Origin: Pseudoxanthomonas composti
GTDB lineage: Bacteria > Pseudomonadota > Gammaproteobacteria > Xanthomonadales > Xanthomonadaceae
Direction of reading: 5' to 3'
Assembly: GCF_004122095.1 (NCBI RefSeq)
Contig: NZ_SAWZ01000010.1
Coordinates: 1 to 64,000 of the forward strand
DNA: 64,000 nucleotides
Numbering within the stretch: position 1 is the stretch's first letter; each line of letters starts with the position of its first letter. This document shows positions 1 to 10,622 of this stretch, in pieces. The notes under the pieces are model-generated. The model worked only from the letters and a program-made list of their open reading frames with translations, was not told the origin of the DNA and searched no databases. The translations under genes were made by a program, and so were the position numbers.

Positions 1-2100
1 GGCGCGCAGTCCACCGCCATCGGTGCGGTGGCCAACGCCATCGGCGACTACGCCACCGCGGTCGGCACCCAGACCACCGCTGGCGGCACCAGCAGCGTGG
101 CTGTGGGCGGTCCGGTGGACCTGATCCCGGGCCTGGGCTTTTTCGTCAACACCGAAGCCACCGGCGAGGCCTCGGCGGCCTTCGGCAGCGGCGCGCAGGC
201 CACCGGCGACTACAGCGTGGCCAACGGCACGCTGGCGGCGGCCGAGGGCATCGAATCCACCGCGGTGGGTTACTTCTCCTACGCACCGGGCGATGGCGCC
301 ACGGCACTGGGCGCCGAGACTTGGGCCAGCGGCGAGCTGAGCACGGCGGTGGGCTTCTACAGCACCGCCCTGGGCGATAACAGCGTGGCGCTGGGCGCCA
401 ACTCCACGGCCACGCGCGACAACACCGTGGCGGTGGGAGCTGCCGGCAACGAGCGGCAGATCACCAGCGTGGCCGCCGGTACGGAAGCCACCGACGCGGT
501 GAACAAGTCGCAGCTGGACGCGGTGGCCGCCACGGCGGCTTCGGCCAGCGCCGGCCTGCAGACCAATGGCGGCGGCGTGGCCAGCGCCACCGGCAAGGAC
601 AGCACCGCGGTGGGCAGCGGGGCGACGGCCAGCGGGGCGAGCAGCATTGCGCTGGGCGCCAACAGCACCGCGCGTGGGGCAGGTGGCGCGGCAGTGGGCG
701 TGAACAGCCAGGCCGCCGGCAGCAACAGCACGGCGGTCGGTCGTCAGACCAATGCCGCCGGCGAGGGCTCGGTGGCGCTGGGCTTCAACTCCTTCGTCCG
801 CCCGGGCATGAAGAACGCGGTGGCCATCGGCGCCAATGCCGGTGCATCCGGCGTGGAATCGGTGGCCATCGGCTCCGGCTCGCGGACCGACGAAGCCAGC
901 ACGGTGTCCTTCGGCAGCGGCAATGGTCGCGGCGGTCCGGCTACGCGCAGGCTGATCAATCTCTCCGCCGGCACGCTGTCGGCCACCAGCAGCGACGCGG
1001 TCACCGGGGCGCAGCTGTTCCAGGGCGGGACGGCGGTGGCCTCCTTCCTGGGCGGCGGCGCGTCCTTCGGGGCCAGGGGCTTCACTGCGCCGACCTTCGT
1101 CATCCAGGGCGACAGCTACTACAGCGTGGGCGATGCGCTGACCGCGCTGGACAGCAAGGTCAGCGAGCTGGATGCGCGCACGGCCTCCACCGCCACCGCT
1201 GCGGCACCGCAGGCGCGGAGCGCACGGGTGGCCAGCGCCGCGCCTACCGCTGCGGCGGCAACGGCGACACCCACTGCCGCACCTGCGGAGGCGGGCGAGG
1301 CCGGGGTGGCGACCGCGACCGCAACGGCGCCTGCCGCCTCTGCCAGCGGCGCCACCGCGGTCGGCAGCCAGGCACAGGCCAATGCCGAATCCGGCACGGC
1401 CGTGGGCGGCAGTTCCTACGCGCACGGCCCCAACGACACCGCCATCGGCAGCAACGCCAAGGTCAATGCCGACGGCAGCACCGCGGTGGGCGCCAATGCC
1501 AGCGTGGCGGCGGTGGCCACCAATGCGGTGGCCATGGGCGAGGGCACGCAGGTCACCTCGGCCTCGGCCACCGCGGTCGGGCAGGGGGCCTCGGCCACCG
1601 CGCAGGGCGCCGTGGCCCTGGGGCAGGGGTCGGTGGCCGATCGCGCCAACACCGTCTCGGTGGGCGCGGCCGGCGCCGAACGCCAGGTGGCCAACGTGGC
1701 CGCCGGCACGGCCGAGACCGATGCGGCCAACGTCGGCCAGGTGCGCAGCGCCAACGCGCAGACGCTGTCCTCGGCCAACGCCTACACCGACGCGCGCATC
1801 AATGCGTGGGAAGACGACCTGCTGCAGGTCCGGGGCGAGGTCGACCAGCGCTTCCGCAGTACCGATGAGCGCATCAACCGCCAGGGCGCGATGAGTGCGG
1901 CGATGCTCAACATGGCGGTCAGCGCCGCGGGCATCCGCACCGACAACCGCGTCGGCGTCGGCGTCGGCTTCCAGAGCGGGCAGCGCGCGCTGTCGGTGGG
2001 CTACCAGCGCGCCATCAGCGAGCGCGCCACCGTCACCGTGGGCGGCGCCTTCAGCGGCGATGAGCGCTCGGTGGGCGTGGGTGCCGGCTTCGGCTGGTAA
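1..2100 (+). CDS. YadA-like trimeric autotransporter adhesin, 5'-truncated by the window edge
   Basis: The reading frame is open from base 1, so the start, signal peptide and N-terminal part lie outside the window. The visible part (about 699 codons) is made of YadA-head repeats of the S-x-A-x-G type, such as GSGATASGASSIALGANSTA. Three neck/HIM-like blocks follow head segments at about 421-525, 898-1025 and 1648-1750 (for example TDAVNKSQL and TDAANVGQV). An Ala/Thr/Pro-rich stretch at about 1180-1345 lies between head blocks. A short coiled-coil stalk precedes the C-terminal YadA anchor, which ends in alternating hydrophobic beta-strands and a terminal GFGW, as expected for an outer-membrane 12-strand barrel built from three chains. 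The likely role is adhesion or autoaggregation. Family call is firm; the ligand is unknown. Confidence 0.93.
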   Translation, partial: GAQSTAIGAVANAIGDYATAVGTQTTAGGTSSVAVGGPVDLIPGLGFFVNTEATGEASAAFGSGAQATGDYSVANGTLAAAEGIESTAVGYFSYAPGDGATALGAETWASGELSTAVGFYSTALGDNSVALGANSTATRDNTVAVGAAGNERQITSVAAGTEATDAVNKSQLDAVAATAASASAGLQTNGGGVASATGKDSTAVGSGATASGASSIALGANSTARGAGGAAVGVNSQAAGSNSTAVGRQTNAAGEGSVALGFNSFVRPGMKNAVAIGANAGASGVESVAIGSGSRTDEASTVSFGSGNGRGGPATRRLINLSAGTLSATSSDAVTGAQLFQGGTAVASFLGGGASFGARGFTAPTFVIQGDSYYSVGDALTALDSKVSELDARTASTATAAAPQARSARVASAAPTAAAATATPTAAPAEAGEAGVATATATAPAASASGATAVGSQAQANAESGTAVGGSSYAHGPNDTAIGSNAKVNADGSTAVGANASVAAVATNAVAMGEGTQVTSASATAVGQGASATAQGAVALGQGSVADRANTVSVGAAGAERQVANVAAGTAETDAANVGQVRSANAQTLSSANAYTDARINAWEDDLLQVRGEVDQRFRSTDERINRQGAMSAAMLNMAVSAAGIRTDNRVGVGVGFQSGQRALSVGYQRAISERATVTVGGAFSGDERSVGVGAGFGW

Positions 2101-2107
2101 GGCGATC

Positions 2108-2141
2108 GCGGTCGGCGGCCAAGGCCGTCGACCGCTCAATT
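2108..2141 (+). terminator. Probable terminator of the YadA-like gene
   Basis: A 13-bp stem (one G-U pair) with its arms at 2108-2120 and 2123-2135 starts 7 bases after the stop codon and is followed by TCAATTT. The apical loop is very tight, so the top pair probably opens. The T-tract is short, so the call is moderate. Confidence 0.55.
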
Positions 2142-2247
2142 TGCAGGTCGCGATGCGCCTTGACGGGCCGGTCAGGGACAGGGGCAATCGCGGGTTGATG
2201 CAGTGGACAGGCCGGGCTCGTACAACCAATCGAAAGGAACCATCGAG

Positions 2248-4125
2248 ATGAAAATCAGGAAACTCAGTGCAGCGGTCACCGGTATCGTGTTTGCCGCGGG
2301 CCTGGCGGCAACCGGCGCCCAGGCGGCCAACAACACGCCGCTGGTCAAGGGTCTGTCATCGCCGGCGACGCAGTCCGGCGGTGGCGACCGGCTGATCATC
2401 AAGTACCGCGCTGGCAATGTGGCGGCCAGCAGCGTCTCCTCCAAGCTGACCACCGTGCGCACGGCCGCCGCCCGCGCAGGCGTGGTGCAGGCCCGCGCCG
2501 CCGGTCGCAGCGCCGCCTCGCCGCTGACCGCGCGCTATGGCCGCAAGCTCGGCACCGGCTCGGACCTGGTGCGCATCTCGCGCAAGCTGTCCGATGCCGA
2601 GCTGACCAGCCTGATCACCGAACTGAAGGCCGACCCGGCCGTCGAGTCGGTGCAGGTGGACCGCAAGATGTACGCCTTCCGCGACTTCAAGACCGCCGCC
2701 GCGCCGGGCGTGCAGCCGGCGATGACGCCCAACGACCCGTACTACGCCCAGTACCAGTGGCACCTGTCCAGCCCCACCGGCGGCATCAACGCCCCGGCGG
2801 CCTGGGATGTGTCCACCGGCGCGGGCACGGTGGTGGCGGTGCTGGATACCGGCATCCTGCCGGACCACCCGGACATGAAGTCCGGCAACCACCTGCTGGC
2901 CGGCTACGACTTCATCAGCGACGCCTTCGTCTCACGCCGCGGTACCGATGCGCGCGCGCCGGGCGCGCTGGACTACGGCGACTGGAACGACGACGCCTCC
3001 CAGTGCCGGGTTGATGACAGCTCCTGGCACGGCACCCACGTGGCCGGCACGGTGGCCGAGCTGACCAACAACGGCGTCGGCATGGCCGGCGTGGCGCACG
3101 ATGCGCAGGTGCTCCCCGTGCGCGTGCTGGGCCGCTGCGGCGGCTACACCTCCGATATCGTCGACGCCATCATCTGGGCCTCAGGCGGCACCGTGGACGG
3201 CGTTCCCGCCAACCAGAATCCGGCCGAAGTCATCAACCTGAGCCTGGGCGGCAGCGGTGCCTGCGAAGCCGCCGAGCAGGATGCGGTGGACCTGGCCATC
3301 GCCAACGGCAGCCTGGTGGTCATCGCGGCCGGCAACTCCGGCGCCAACGCGGCCAACCACTCCCCGGGCAACTGCGACAACGTGGTGACCGTGGGCGCCA
3401 CCGGCGTGACCGGCGGCATGGCCTACTACTCCAACTACGGCGCGACCGTGGAGATCTCCGGCCCCGGTGGCGGCGTCAACGAGGGCTCGCCCACGGGCTA
3501 CGTGTGGCAGGCCGGCTACAACGGCACCACCACGCCGACCTCCGGCGCCTACAGCTACATGGGCATGGCTGGCACCTCGATGGCCTCCCCGCACGTGGCC
3601 GCGGTGGCCGCCCTGGTGCAGAGCGCGCTGGCTGAAGCCGGCCGCGAGCCGCTGAAGCCGGCCGACCTGAGCGCGCTGCTGATCAAGACCGCGCGTCCGT
3701 TCCCGGTCAGCATCCCGGCCAGCACACCGATCGGCTCGGGCATCGTCGATGCCGCGGCGGCGCTGAAGGAAGCGCTGAAGGAACCCTGCGACCCGACCGA
3801 GGAAAGCTGCGCGCCGGACGCCACGCCGCTGGTCAACAAGGTGGCCGTGGGCAATGTCGCCGGCGCAACCGGCAGCGAGACGCTCTACAGCTTCGAGGCC
3901 AAGGCCGGCGCGACGCTGAGCTTCATGACCTACGGCGGCCGCGGCAACGTGGATGTCTACGTCAGCGTGGGCGAGGAGCCGACCACCAGCGACTTCGACG
4001 CCAAGTCCGCGCGCACCGGCAACAGCGAGACCGTGCGCTTCACCGCGCCGGTGGCGGGCACCTACTACGTCAAGCTGGTCGGCGCCGCGTCGTACAGCGG
4101 CGTGAGCGTGGTCGCGCGCCAGTAA
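2248..4125 (+). CDS. Secreted subtilisin-like serine protease (S8) with C-terminal PPC domain
   Basis: 625 aa. The start is the ATG at 2248, preceded by GAAAGGA at 2232-2238; the longer frame upstream would bury the signal peptide MKIRKLSAAVTGIVFAAGLA. A propeptide-like region follows (about residues 25-150). The S8 catalytic domain carries Asp200 (VAVLDTGI), His261 (HGTHVAGT) and Ser444 (GTSMASPHVAA). Residues from about 535 form a bacterial pre-peptidase C-terminal (PPC) beta-sandwich, ending TYYVKLVGAASYSGVSVVAR. Such extracellular proteases of xanthomonads are typical T2SS cargo, and the T2SS operon lies immediately downstream, which fits but does not prove that route. The acidic Cys-containing linker before the PPC domain (CDPTEESC) could form a disulfide. 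Confidence 0.95.
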   Translation: MKIRKLSAAVTGIVFAAGLAATGAQAANNTPLVKGLSSPATQSGGGDRLIIKYRAGNVAASSVSSKLTTVRTAAARAGVVQARAAGRSAASPLTARYGRKLGTGSDLVRISRKLSDAELTSLITELKADPAVESVQVDRKMYAFRDFKTAAAPGVQPAMTPNDPYYAQYQWHLSSPTGGINAPAAWDVSTGAGTVVAVLDTGILPDHPDMKSGNHLLAGYDFISDAFVSRRGTDARAPGALDYGDWNDDASQCRVDDSSWHGTHVAGTVAELTNNGVGMAGVAHDAQVLPVRVLGRCGGYTSDIVDAIIWASGGTVDGVPANQNPAEVINLSLGGSGACEAAEQDAVDLAIANGSLVVIAAGNSGANAANHSPGNCDNVVTVGATGVTGGMAYYSNYGATVEISGPGGGVNEGSPTGYVWQAGYNGTTTPTSGAYSYMGMAGTSMASPHVAAVAALVQSALAEAGREPLKPADLSALLIKTARPFPVSIPASTPIGSGIVDAAAALKEALKEPCDPTEESCAPDATPLVNKVAVGNVAGATGSETLYSFEAKAGATLSFMTYGGRGNVDVYVSVGEEPTTSDFDAKSARTGNSETVRFTAPVAGTYYVKLVGAASYSGVSVVARQ

Positions 4126-4148
4126 GCCTTATCGCCATGCAGTCCTTC

Positions 4149-4172
4149 GAACCCCGGCACCTGCCGGGGTTC
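4149..4172 (+). terminator. Hairpin terminator after the S8 protease gene
   Basis: A perfect 10-bp GC-rich stem (4149-4158 with 4163-4172) and a 4-base loop lie 23 bases after the stop. The following bases, GTCGTTCAGG, contain only scattered T residues, so it may be a weak terminator or an mRNA 3'-end stabiliser. Confidence 0.6.
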
Positions 4173-4234
4173 GTCGTTCAGGGTTCTGTGACTCGATCGG
4201 CGCCGCGCGCGGGCGACTGTCGGCGGCAAGCTGC

Positions 4235-4240
4235 TAGAGT
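4235..4240 (+). promoter_or_regulatory. Candidate -10 element for the T2SS operon
   Basis: TAGAGT stands 24 bases before the gspE start and resembles the TAGAAT/TATAAT hexamers in front of other genes in this window. No convincing -35 was found at the right distance. Confidence 0.3.
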
Positions 4241-4264
4241 CAGCGCCACGCAAGGAGCCGATTC

Positions 4265-5995
<1,731 letters not shown>

Positions 5996-6011
5996 GCAGC
6001 GTGTTGAGCAG

Positions 6012-6150
6012 CCGGGACCGGGGACCGGGGACCGGGGACCCGGGAAACAGCGTCCACTGCAGGCGCATGCGCGCCTGCCTGTCCGGCACACGCGCGCGCA
6101 CTTCTGCCTTTGCCTTCCCCGGGTCCCCGGTCCCCGGTCCCCGGTCCCGG
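6012..6150. repeat. Heptad-arm inverted repeat, subtype A (GGGGACC units)
   Basis: A perfect 33-bp inverted repeat has its left arm at 6012-6044 and its right arm at 6118-6150, with a 73-base centre. Each arm is a run of the 7-bp unit GGGGACC (reverse complement GGTCCCC) capped by CCCGGG. The centre has its own 8-bp hairpin (GCAGGCGC ... GCGCCTGC). A CTTTGCC block sits just inside the right arm. It fills the gspE-gspF gap, and the right arm ends 8 bases before the gspF ATG. There is no T-tract, so it does not look like an ordinary terminator. Confidence 0.93.
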
Positions 6151-6158
6151 AACTGCTG

Positions 6159-7373
6159 ATGCCCCTGTACCGCTACAAGTCCCTGGACGCGCAGGGCGAA
6201 ATCCTGGAAGGGCAGATGGAGGCGGCCAGCGATGCCGAGGTGATCGCGCGGCTGCAGGAGCAGGGTCACCTGCCGATGGAGGCGCGGCTGGCCGGGGCCG
6301 GCGGGGGGCGCAGCCTGCGCACCTTGCTCTCGGCCAAGGCCTTCGATGGCGAACGGCTGGTGCAGTTCACCCAGCAGCTGGCGACCCTGCTGGGCGCGGG
6401 GCAGCCACTGGACCGCGCCCTGACCATCCTGCTGGACCTGCCCGAGAGCGAGCGCGCCAAGCGCATCGTCGGCGACATCCGCGACACCGTGCGCGGCGGT
6501 GCGCCGTTGTCGGCCGCGCTGGAGCGCCAGCACGGCACGTTCTCGCGCCTGTACGTGAACATGGTGCGGGCCGGCGAAGCCGGCGGCAGCCTGCACGATA
6601 CGCTGCAGCGCCTGGCCGATTACCTGGAGCGCAGCCGTGCCTTGAAGGGCCGGGTGATCAACGCGCTGATCTACCCGGCGATCCTGCTCGTGGTGGTCGG
6701 CGCGGCGCTGTTGTTCCTGCTGGGCTACGTGGTGCCGCAGTTCGCGCAGATGTACGAAAGCCTGGACGTGCAGCTGCCCTGGTTCACCCAGGCGGTGCTG
6801 ACCCTGGGCCTGTTCGTGCGCGACTGGTGGCTGTTGCTGGTGGTGGTGCCCTGCGTGGCGGTGCTGCTGCTGGACCGCAAGCGCCGCGACCCGGCCTTCC
6901 GCGACCGCCTGGACCACTGGCTGCTGCAGCGTCCGGGCATTGGCTCGCTGCTGGCCAAGCTGGAAACCGCGCGGCTGGCGCGCACGCTGGGCACCTTGCT
7001 GCGCAACGGCGTGCCATTGCTGTCGGCACTGGGGATCGCGCGCAACGTGCTGGGCAACCGCGCCCTGGCCAGCGACGTGGAGGCGGCGGCCGATGAGGTC
7101 AAGAACGGCCGCGCCCTGGCCACGGCGCTGTCGCGCCACCAGCGCTTCCCGCGGCTGGCGCTGCAGATGATCCAGGTCGGCGAGGAATCCGGCGCGCTGG
7201 ACACCATGCTGCTCAAGACTGCCGACACCTTCGAGCTGCAGACCGCCCAGGCGATGGATCGCATGCTGGCCGCGCTGGTGCCGCTGATCACCCTGATCCT
7301 GGCCTCGGTGGTGGGCCTGGTGATCGTGGCCGTGCTGGTGCCGCTGTACGACCTGACCAACGCCATCGGATAG
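6159..7373 (+). CDS. gspF: Type II secretion inner-membrane platform protein GspF/XpsF
   Basis: 404 aa. It opens MPLYRYKSLDAQGEILEG, typical of GspF/PilC. Two GspF domains (about 70-190 and 270-390) and three membrane segments are visible, including LLVVVGAALLFLLGYVVPQF and a C-terminal LASVVGLVIVAVLVPLYDL. It couples the GspE motor to the pseudopilus. The only upstream ribosome-binding sequence is a weak GGA close to the right arm of the inverted repeat. It is followed after 6 bases by the small exported protein gene at 7380. Confidence 0.97.
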   Translation: MPLYRYKSLDAQGEILEGQMEAASDAEVIARLQEQGHLPMEARLAGAGGGRSLRTLLSAKAFDGERLVQFTQQLATLLGAGQPLDRALTILLDLPESERAKRIVGDIRDTVRGGAPLSAALERQHGTFSRLYVNMVRAGEAGGSLHDTLQRLADYLERSRALKGRVINALIYPAILLVVVGAALLFLLGYVVPQFAQMYESLDVQLPWFTQAVLTLGLFVRDWWLLLVVVPCVAVLLLDRKRRDPAFRDRLDHWLLQRPGIGSLLAKLETARLARTLGTLLRNGVPLLSALGIARNVLGNRALASDVEAAADEVKNGRALATALSRHQRFPRLALQMIQVGEESGALDTMLLKTADTFELQTAQAMDRMLAALVPLITLILASVVGLVIVAVLVPLYDLTNAIG

Positions 7374-7379
7374 TCCGCG

Positions 7380-7766
7380 ATGCTGCAACCCGCCCGCCCA
7401 GCGTTCCTTTTCGCCGCCTTGGCCTGCCTGCTGCCGGGCGCGGCTGCGGCGGCCGAGGCAACCTCGGCTTCCCCGCATGCCCTGGCCCTGCAGCTGGTGC
7501 TGCAGTCGCAGGCGGCGCAGATCGAGGCGATGGACCGCGAGCTGCCGCGCGAGCACGACACCCTTACCCGTGCGTGGTCGGTCGAACGCGCCATCGCACC
7601 CGGCTTCATCGATACCCGCGGGTTGCTGCAGGTCACCTATCACGTCGATGGCGTGGCGCTGGCGCGCTGGCAGGTGGACCTGGCCGCTGCACGCGTGACC
7701 GAAGCGCCTGTTTCAATGGTCTCCCTTTCTCCCACCGCGGTGTCCCCCGACACCCGACGTCCCTGA
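7380..7766 (+). CDS. Small exported protein of unknown function inside the T2SS operon
   Basis: 128 aa, starting 6 bases after gspF and ending 27 bases before gspG, same strand. A clear Sec signal peptide (FLFAALACLLPGAAAAAEA) is followed by about 100 residues. These include LQLVLQSQAAQIEAMDRELP, which could be a short helix, and a beta-strand-like stretch LLQVTYHVDGVALARWQVDL. The C-terminus (SLSPTAVSPDTRRP) is probably disordered. I do not recognise a family. Position suggests a periplasmic accessory of secretion or a passenger gene. The signal peptide and co-linear spacing make it a real gene rather than a GC shadow. Confidence 0.72.
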   Translation: MLQPARPAFLFAALACLLPGAAAAAEATSASPHALALQLVLQSQAAQIEAMDRELPREHDTLTRAWSVERAIAPGFIDTRGLLQVTYHVDGVALARWQVDLAAARVTEAPVSMVSLSPTAVSPDTRRP

Positions 7767-7793
7767 CGGCAACACTTGCAAGAGGATCCGCCC

Positions 7794-8222
7794 ATGCGTC
7801 GCCATTATTCGCTGAGTCGCTCGCCCGCCCGCCAGGCCGGCATGAGCCTGCTGGAAATCATCATCGTCATCGTGCTGATCGGCGCGGTGCTCACCCTGGT
7901 GGGCAGCCGCGTGCTGGGCGGTGCCGACCGCGGCAAGGCCAACCTGGCCAAGTCGCAGATCCAGACCCTGGCCGGCAAGATCGACAGCTACCAGCTGGAC
8001 ACCAACCGCCTGCCGAGCCGTCTGGAAGACCTGGTGGCCGCGCCTTCCGGCGTGAGCGGCTGGCTGGGGCCATATGCCAAGCCGGCCGAGCTCAACGACC
8101 CCTGGGGCCACCCCATCGAATACCGCGTGCCCGGCGAAGGCCAGCCCTACGAGCTGATCAGCCTGGGCAAGGACGGCCAGCCCGGCGGCGACAGCTACAA
8201 CGCCGACATCCGCTACGAATAA
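7794..8222 (+). CDS. gspG: Major pseudopilin GspG/XpsG
   Basis: 142 aa. The ATG at 7794 has AGAGGA at 7781-7786, so the upstream TTG is not needed. The prepilin-peptidase site is G16|MSLLE with Glu at +5, followed by the hydrophobic helix IIIVIVLIGAVLTLVGSRVL. The C-terminal part has the GspG signature LPSRLEDLV ... WGHPIEYRVPGE, which includes the calcium-loop region, and ends DSYNADIRYE. It is the main pseudopilus subunit. Its size is normal. Confidence 0.97.
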   Translation: MRRHYSLSRSPARQAGMSLLEIIIVIVLIGAVLTLVGSRVLGGADRGKANLAKSQIQTLAGKIDSYQLDTNRLPSRLEDLVAAPSGVSGWLGPYAKPAELNDPWGHPIEYRVPGEGQPYELISLGKDGQPGGDSYNADIRYE

Positions 8223-8234
8223 ACGCAGGCGCGC

Positions 8235-8705
8235 ATGCACCGTCGTCGCGACAGCGCGGGCGTCACCCTGCTGGAGATGCTGCTGGTGGTGGCGCTGCTG
8301 GCCATCGCCGCCGCCCTGGCGGGGATGGTGCTGAGCGGTGGCATGCGCGGCATGCAGCTGCGTGCGGCCAGCCAGGACATCGCCGCGCAACTGCGCTACA
8401 CCCGGGCACGCGCCATCGCCAGCGGCGAGCCGCAGCGCTTCACCATCGAGCCGCGCGCGCATCGCTGGACCGGGGCGGAAGGGCGCCGCGGCGAGATTCC
8501 CGCGGCCCTGTCGGTGGCCTTCACCGGTGCGCGCGAGGCGGCTGGCGCGGCCGCCCCCGCCGACGCGCAGGGCGCGATCCTGTTCTTCCCCGACGGCGCC
8601 TCCACCGGCGGGCGCATCGAGCTGCTGTCCGGCGATGCCGGCTGGCGCGTGGACGTGGGCTGGCTGATGGGCGATGTGCGCCTGCGCCGGGTGGGAAGGT
8701 CCTGA
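8235..8705 (+). CDS. gspH: Minor pseudopilin GspH/XpsH
   Basis: 156 aa, starting 12 bases after gspG. The type III signal SAG9|VTLLE with Glu at +5 is followed by LLVVALLAIAAALAGMVLSG. The rest is a GspH/FimT-like globular domain with the conserved AAQLRYTRARAIASGEP segment. Known GspH proteins take part in the pseudopilus; here the gene sits between the major pseudopilin and gspI, as in xps loci. Confidence 0.93.
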   Translation: MHRRRDSAGVTLLEMLLVVALLAIAAALAGMVLSGGMRGMQLRAASQDIAAQLRYTRARAIASGEPQRFTIEPRAHRWTGAEGRRGEIPAALSVAFTGAREAAGAAAPADAQGAILFFPDGASTGGRIELLSGDAGWRVDVGWLMGDVRLRRVGRS

Positions 8706-8707
8706 GC

Positions 8708-9130
8708 ATGCGCCAGCGCGGCTTCACCCTGATCGAGGTCATCGTCGCCACCGCCCTGCTGGCGCTGGGCCTGACCCTGCTGCTGGGATCGCTGACCGGG
8801 GCGGTGCGCCAGGTGCGCGGCGCCGAGGATGCCGGGCGCGTGGCCCTGCATGCGCAGTCGCTGCTGGCGCAGGTCGGGGTGGGCGCGCCCCTGGAACCGG
8901 GCGAACAGAACGGCAGCTGGGATGAGGGGCGCTATCGCTGGCAGCTGCAGGTGCGGCCGTTTCGCGACCCCGCCCAGCGCGGCGATGCGCCAGTGGCCGC
9001 CGGCAGCCGGCAGCTGATGGAGCTGGTGCTGCAGGTGCGCTGGGATCAGCAGGGCCAGGCGGCCGTGCGCGAATGGCGCGGGCTGCGCCTGGTCAAGGGG
9101 CCCGAAAGCCTGCCTGGAGCGGCCCGGTGA
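8708..9130 (+). CDS. gspI: Minor pseudopilin GspI/XpsI
   Basis: 140 aa. The ATG at 8708 follows the gspH stop by 2 bases. The prepilin site is RQRG5|FTLIE, then [19 protein letters not shown]. Known GspI forms the tip complex with GspJ and GspK, and the three genes are consecutive here. The end overlaps the gspJ start (GTGA). Confidence 0.94.
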   Translation: MRQRGFTLIEVIVATALLALGLTLLLGSLTGAVRQVRGAEDAGRVALHAQSLLAQVGVGAPLEPGEQNGSWDEGRYRWQLQVRPFRDPAQRGDAPVAAGSRQLMELVLQVRWDQQGQAAVREWRGLRLVKGPESLPGAAR

Positions 9131-9777
9131 AGCGCCATGCGCAGGGCTTCACCCTGATCGAAGTGCTGCTGGCCACGGTGCTGCTGGCCACCGGCCTGGC
9201 GCTGGCGCTGGCCTCGATCCGGTCGATTTCGGCAATGACCACGCGCGGGGAGGTCATGTCCCAGCGCAACGAGCGCATGCGCGCGGTGGAAGGCCTGCTG
9301 CGCCGCCGCCTGGCCAGCGCGCGGGCGATCGCCTTTGCCACCGAGGCCGACACGCTGCGGCCGTACCTGTTCGTCGGCGAGCCGCAGCGCATGCGCTTCG
9401 TTTCCGATCTGCCCAACTATCTCGGACGCGGCGGGCCTTATCTGCACGATGTCTATGCCAATGCCGATTACGGCATGCTGATGCTGGACATGACCCTGGT
9501 GCAGGGCGGCCAGCCCATGCCCGAGCGCAGCCCGCGCCCTCCCGAGCGCTTGGCCGAAGGCCTGGACAGCGTGCGCTTTCGCTACCGTGGGCTGGCCGAG
9601 AACGGTGGCCTGGGCCCCTGGCAGGAGCGCTGGGACCAGGTCGACGCCTTGCCGGTGCAGGTGGCCATCCTGGTGCAGCCGCGCCAGGAAGCGCCGTGGC
9701 CGGAGCTGGTGGTGACGCTGGCCGAAGGCAATGGCGGCGGCGCCGCGGCCAGCGCGCCGTCGGGGCTGCGCCGATGA
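9127..9777 (+). CDS. gspJ: Minor pseudopilin GspJ/XpsJ
   Basis: 216 aa. The chosen start is the GTG at 9127 that overlaps the gspI stop. It gives MKRHAQG7|FTLIE, the correct distance from the prepilin cleavage site; starts further upstream would add an implausible leader. The helix [19 protein letters not shown] follows. The C-terminal half has the GspJ pattern [16 protein letters not shown] and WDALPVQV-like strands ([13 protein letters not shown]). It is a partner of GspI and GspK at the pseudopilus tip. Confidence 0.94.
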   Translation: MKRHAQGFTLIEVLLATVLLATGLALALASIRSISAMTTRGEVMSQRNERMRAVEGLLRRRLASARAIAFATEADTLRPYLFVGEPQRMRFVSDLPNYLGRGGPYLHDVYANADYGMLMLDMTLVQGGQPMPERSPRPPERLAEGLDSVRFRYRGLAENGGLGPWQERWDQVDALPVQVAILVQPRQEAPWPELVVTLAEGNGGGAAASAPSGLRR

Positions 9778-10622
9778 CGCGCATGCGCGGGGCCGCGCTG
9801 GTGCTGGTGCTGTGGCTGATCGTGCTGGCCACCGCGCTGATCGGCAGCTTCGCGCTGTCGGCGCGGGTGGAGGCGCTGCAGGGGCGGGTGGCGATCGATG
9901 GCGTGGGCGCCTACGAAAGCGCGCGTGCCGGCGTGGAGTACGCGCTGCTGCGGCTGGAGGACATGGACCCGCGCAGCCACTGGCAGCCCGATGGCCGGCC
10001 CTATGCCTGGCGCTTCCACGACAGCGCGCTGGAAGTGCGCATCGTCGATGAGAGCGGCAAGGTCGATCTCAACCTGGCTGATGTGCAACTGCTGACCCAG
10101 CTGTGCCGCGCGGTGGGCATCGCGCCCGAGCGCGCCGCACAGCTGGCCGGGGCGATCGTGGACTGGCGCGACGGCGATCCGCTGACCCAGCCCGGTGGCG
10201 GCGCCGAGGATCCGGACTATGCCGCGGCCGGTTTGCCCTATGGGGCCAAGGACGCGCCGTTCGAAAGCCTGGGCGAGTTGCAGCAGGTGCTGGGCGTGAC
10301 CCCGCAGGACTACGAGCGCCTGCTGCCCAACGTGACGCTCTATTCCAACCTGGCCCAGCCGGAGATGCGCTTTGCGCAGGCGCCGGTGCTGGCCGCGATG
10401 GGCATGGACGCCGAACTGGTGCAGTCCCAGAGACTGCTACCCGGCGTCAGTGGCGCACCGGCGGCGGAGCGCGGCAGCGGCACGTATAGTATTGAGAGCC
10501 GCGCGCGGCTGGCCAATGGACGCGTGGCGGTTCTACGGACGGTGGTGCGACTGGGCGAGGGCCCGGTGCCGGGTTCGATGTATACGGCGCTGCGCTGGGA
10601 GGAAACGTGGGCACCCCGATGA
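9774..10622 (+). CDS. gspK: Minor pseudopilin GspK/XpsK
   Basis: 282 aa, ATGA overlap with gspJ. The N-terminus RMRG6|[20 protein letters not shown] is a prepilin signal without Glu at +5, which is the normal GspK exception. A large globular insertion typical of GspK follows, with [17 protein letters not shown] and two helix-hairpin-like stretches ending [20 protein letters not shown]. It caps the pseudopilus tip. The family is clear from length and motifs. Confidence 0.95.
   Translation: MTRMRGAALVLVLWLIVLATALIGSFALSARVEALQGRVAIDGVGAYESARAGVEYALLRLEDMDPRSHWQPDGRPYAWRFHDSALEVRIVDESGKVDLNLADVQLLTQLCRAVGIAPERAAQLAGAIVDWRDGDPLTQPGGGAEDPDYAAAGLPYGAKDAPFESLGELQQVLGVTPQDYERLLPNVTLYSNLAQPEMRFAQAPVLAAMGMDAELVQSQRLLPGVSGAPAAERGSGTYSIESRARLANGRVAVLRTVVRLGEGPVPGSMYTALRWEETWAPR

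Noticed and set aside
6012-6150. Element A as a simple rho-independent terminator
   Set aside because: No T run follows either arm, and the downstream genes of the operon must be transcribed. It also has a 73-base structured centre and relatives elsewhere.
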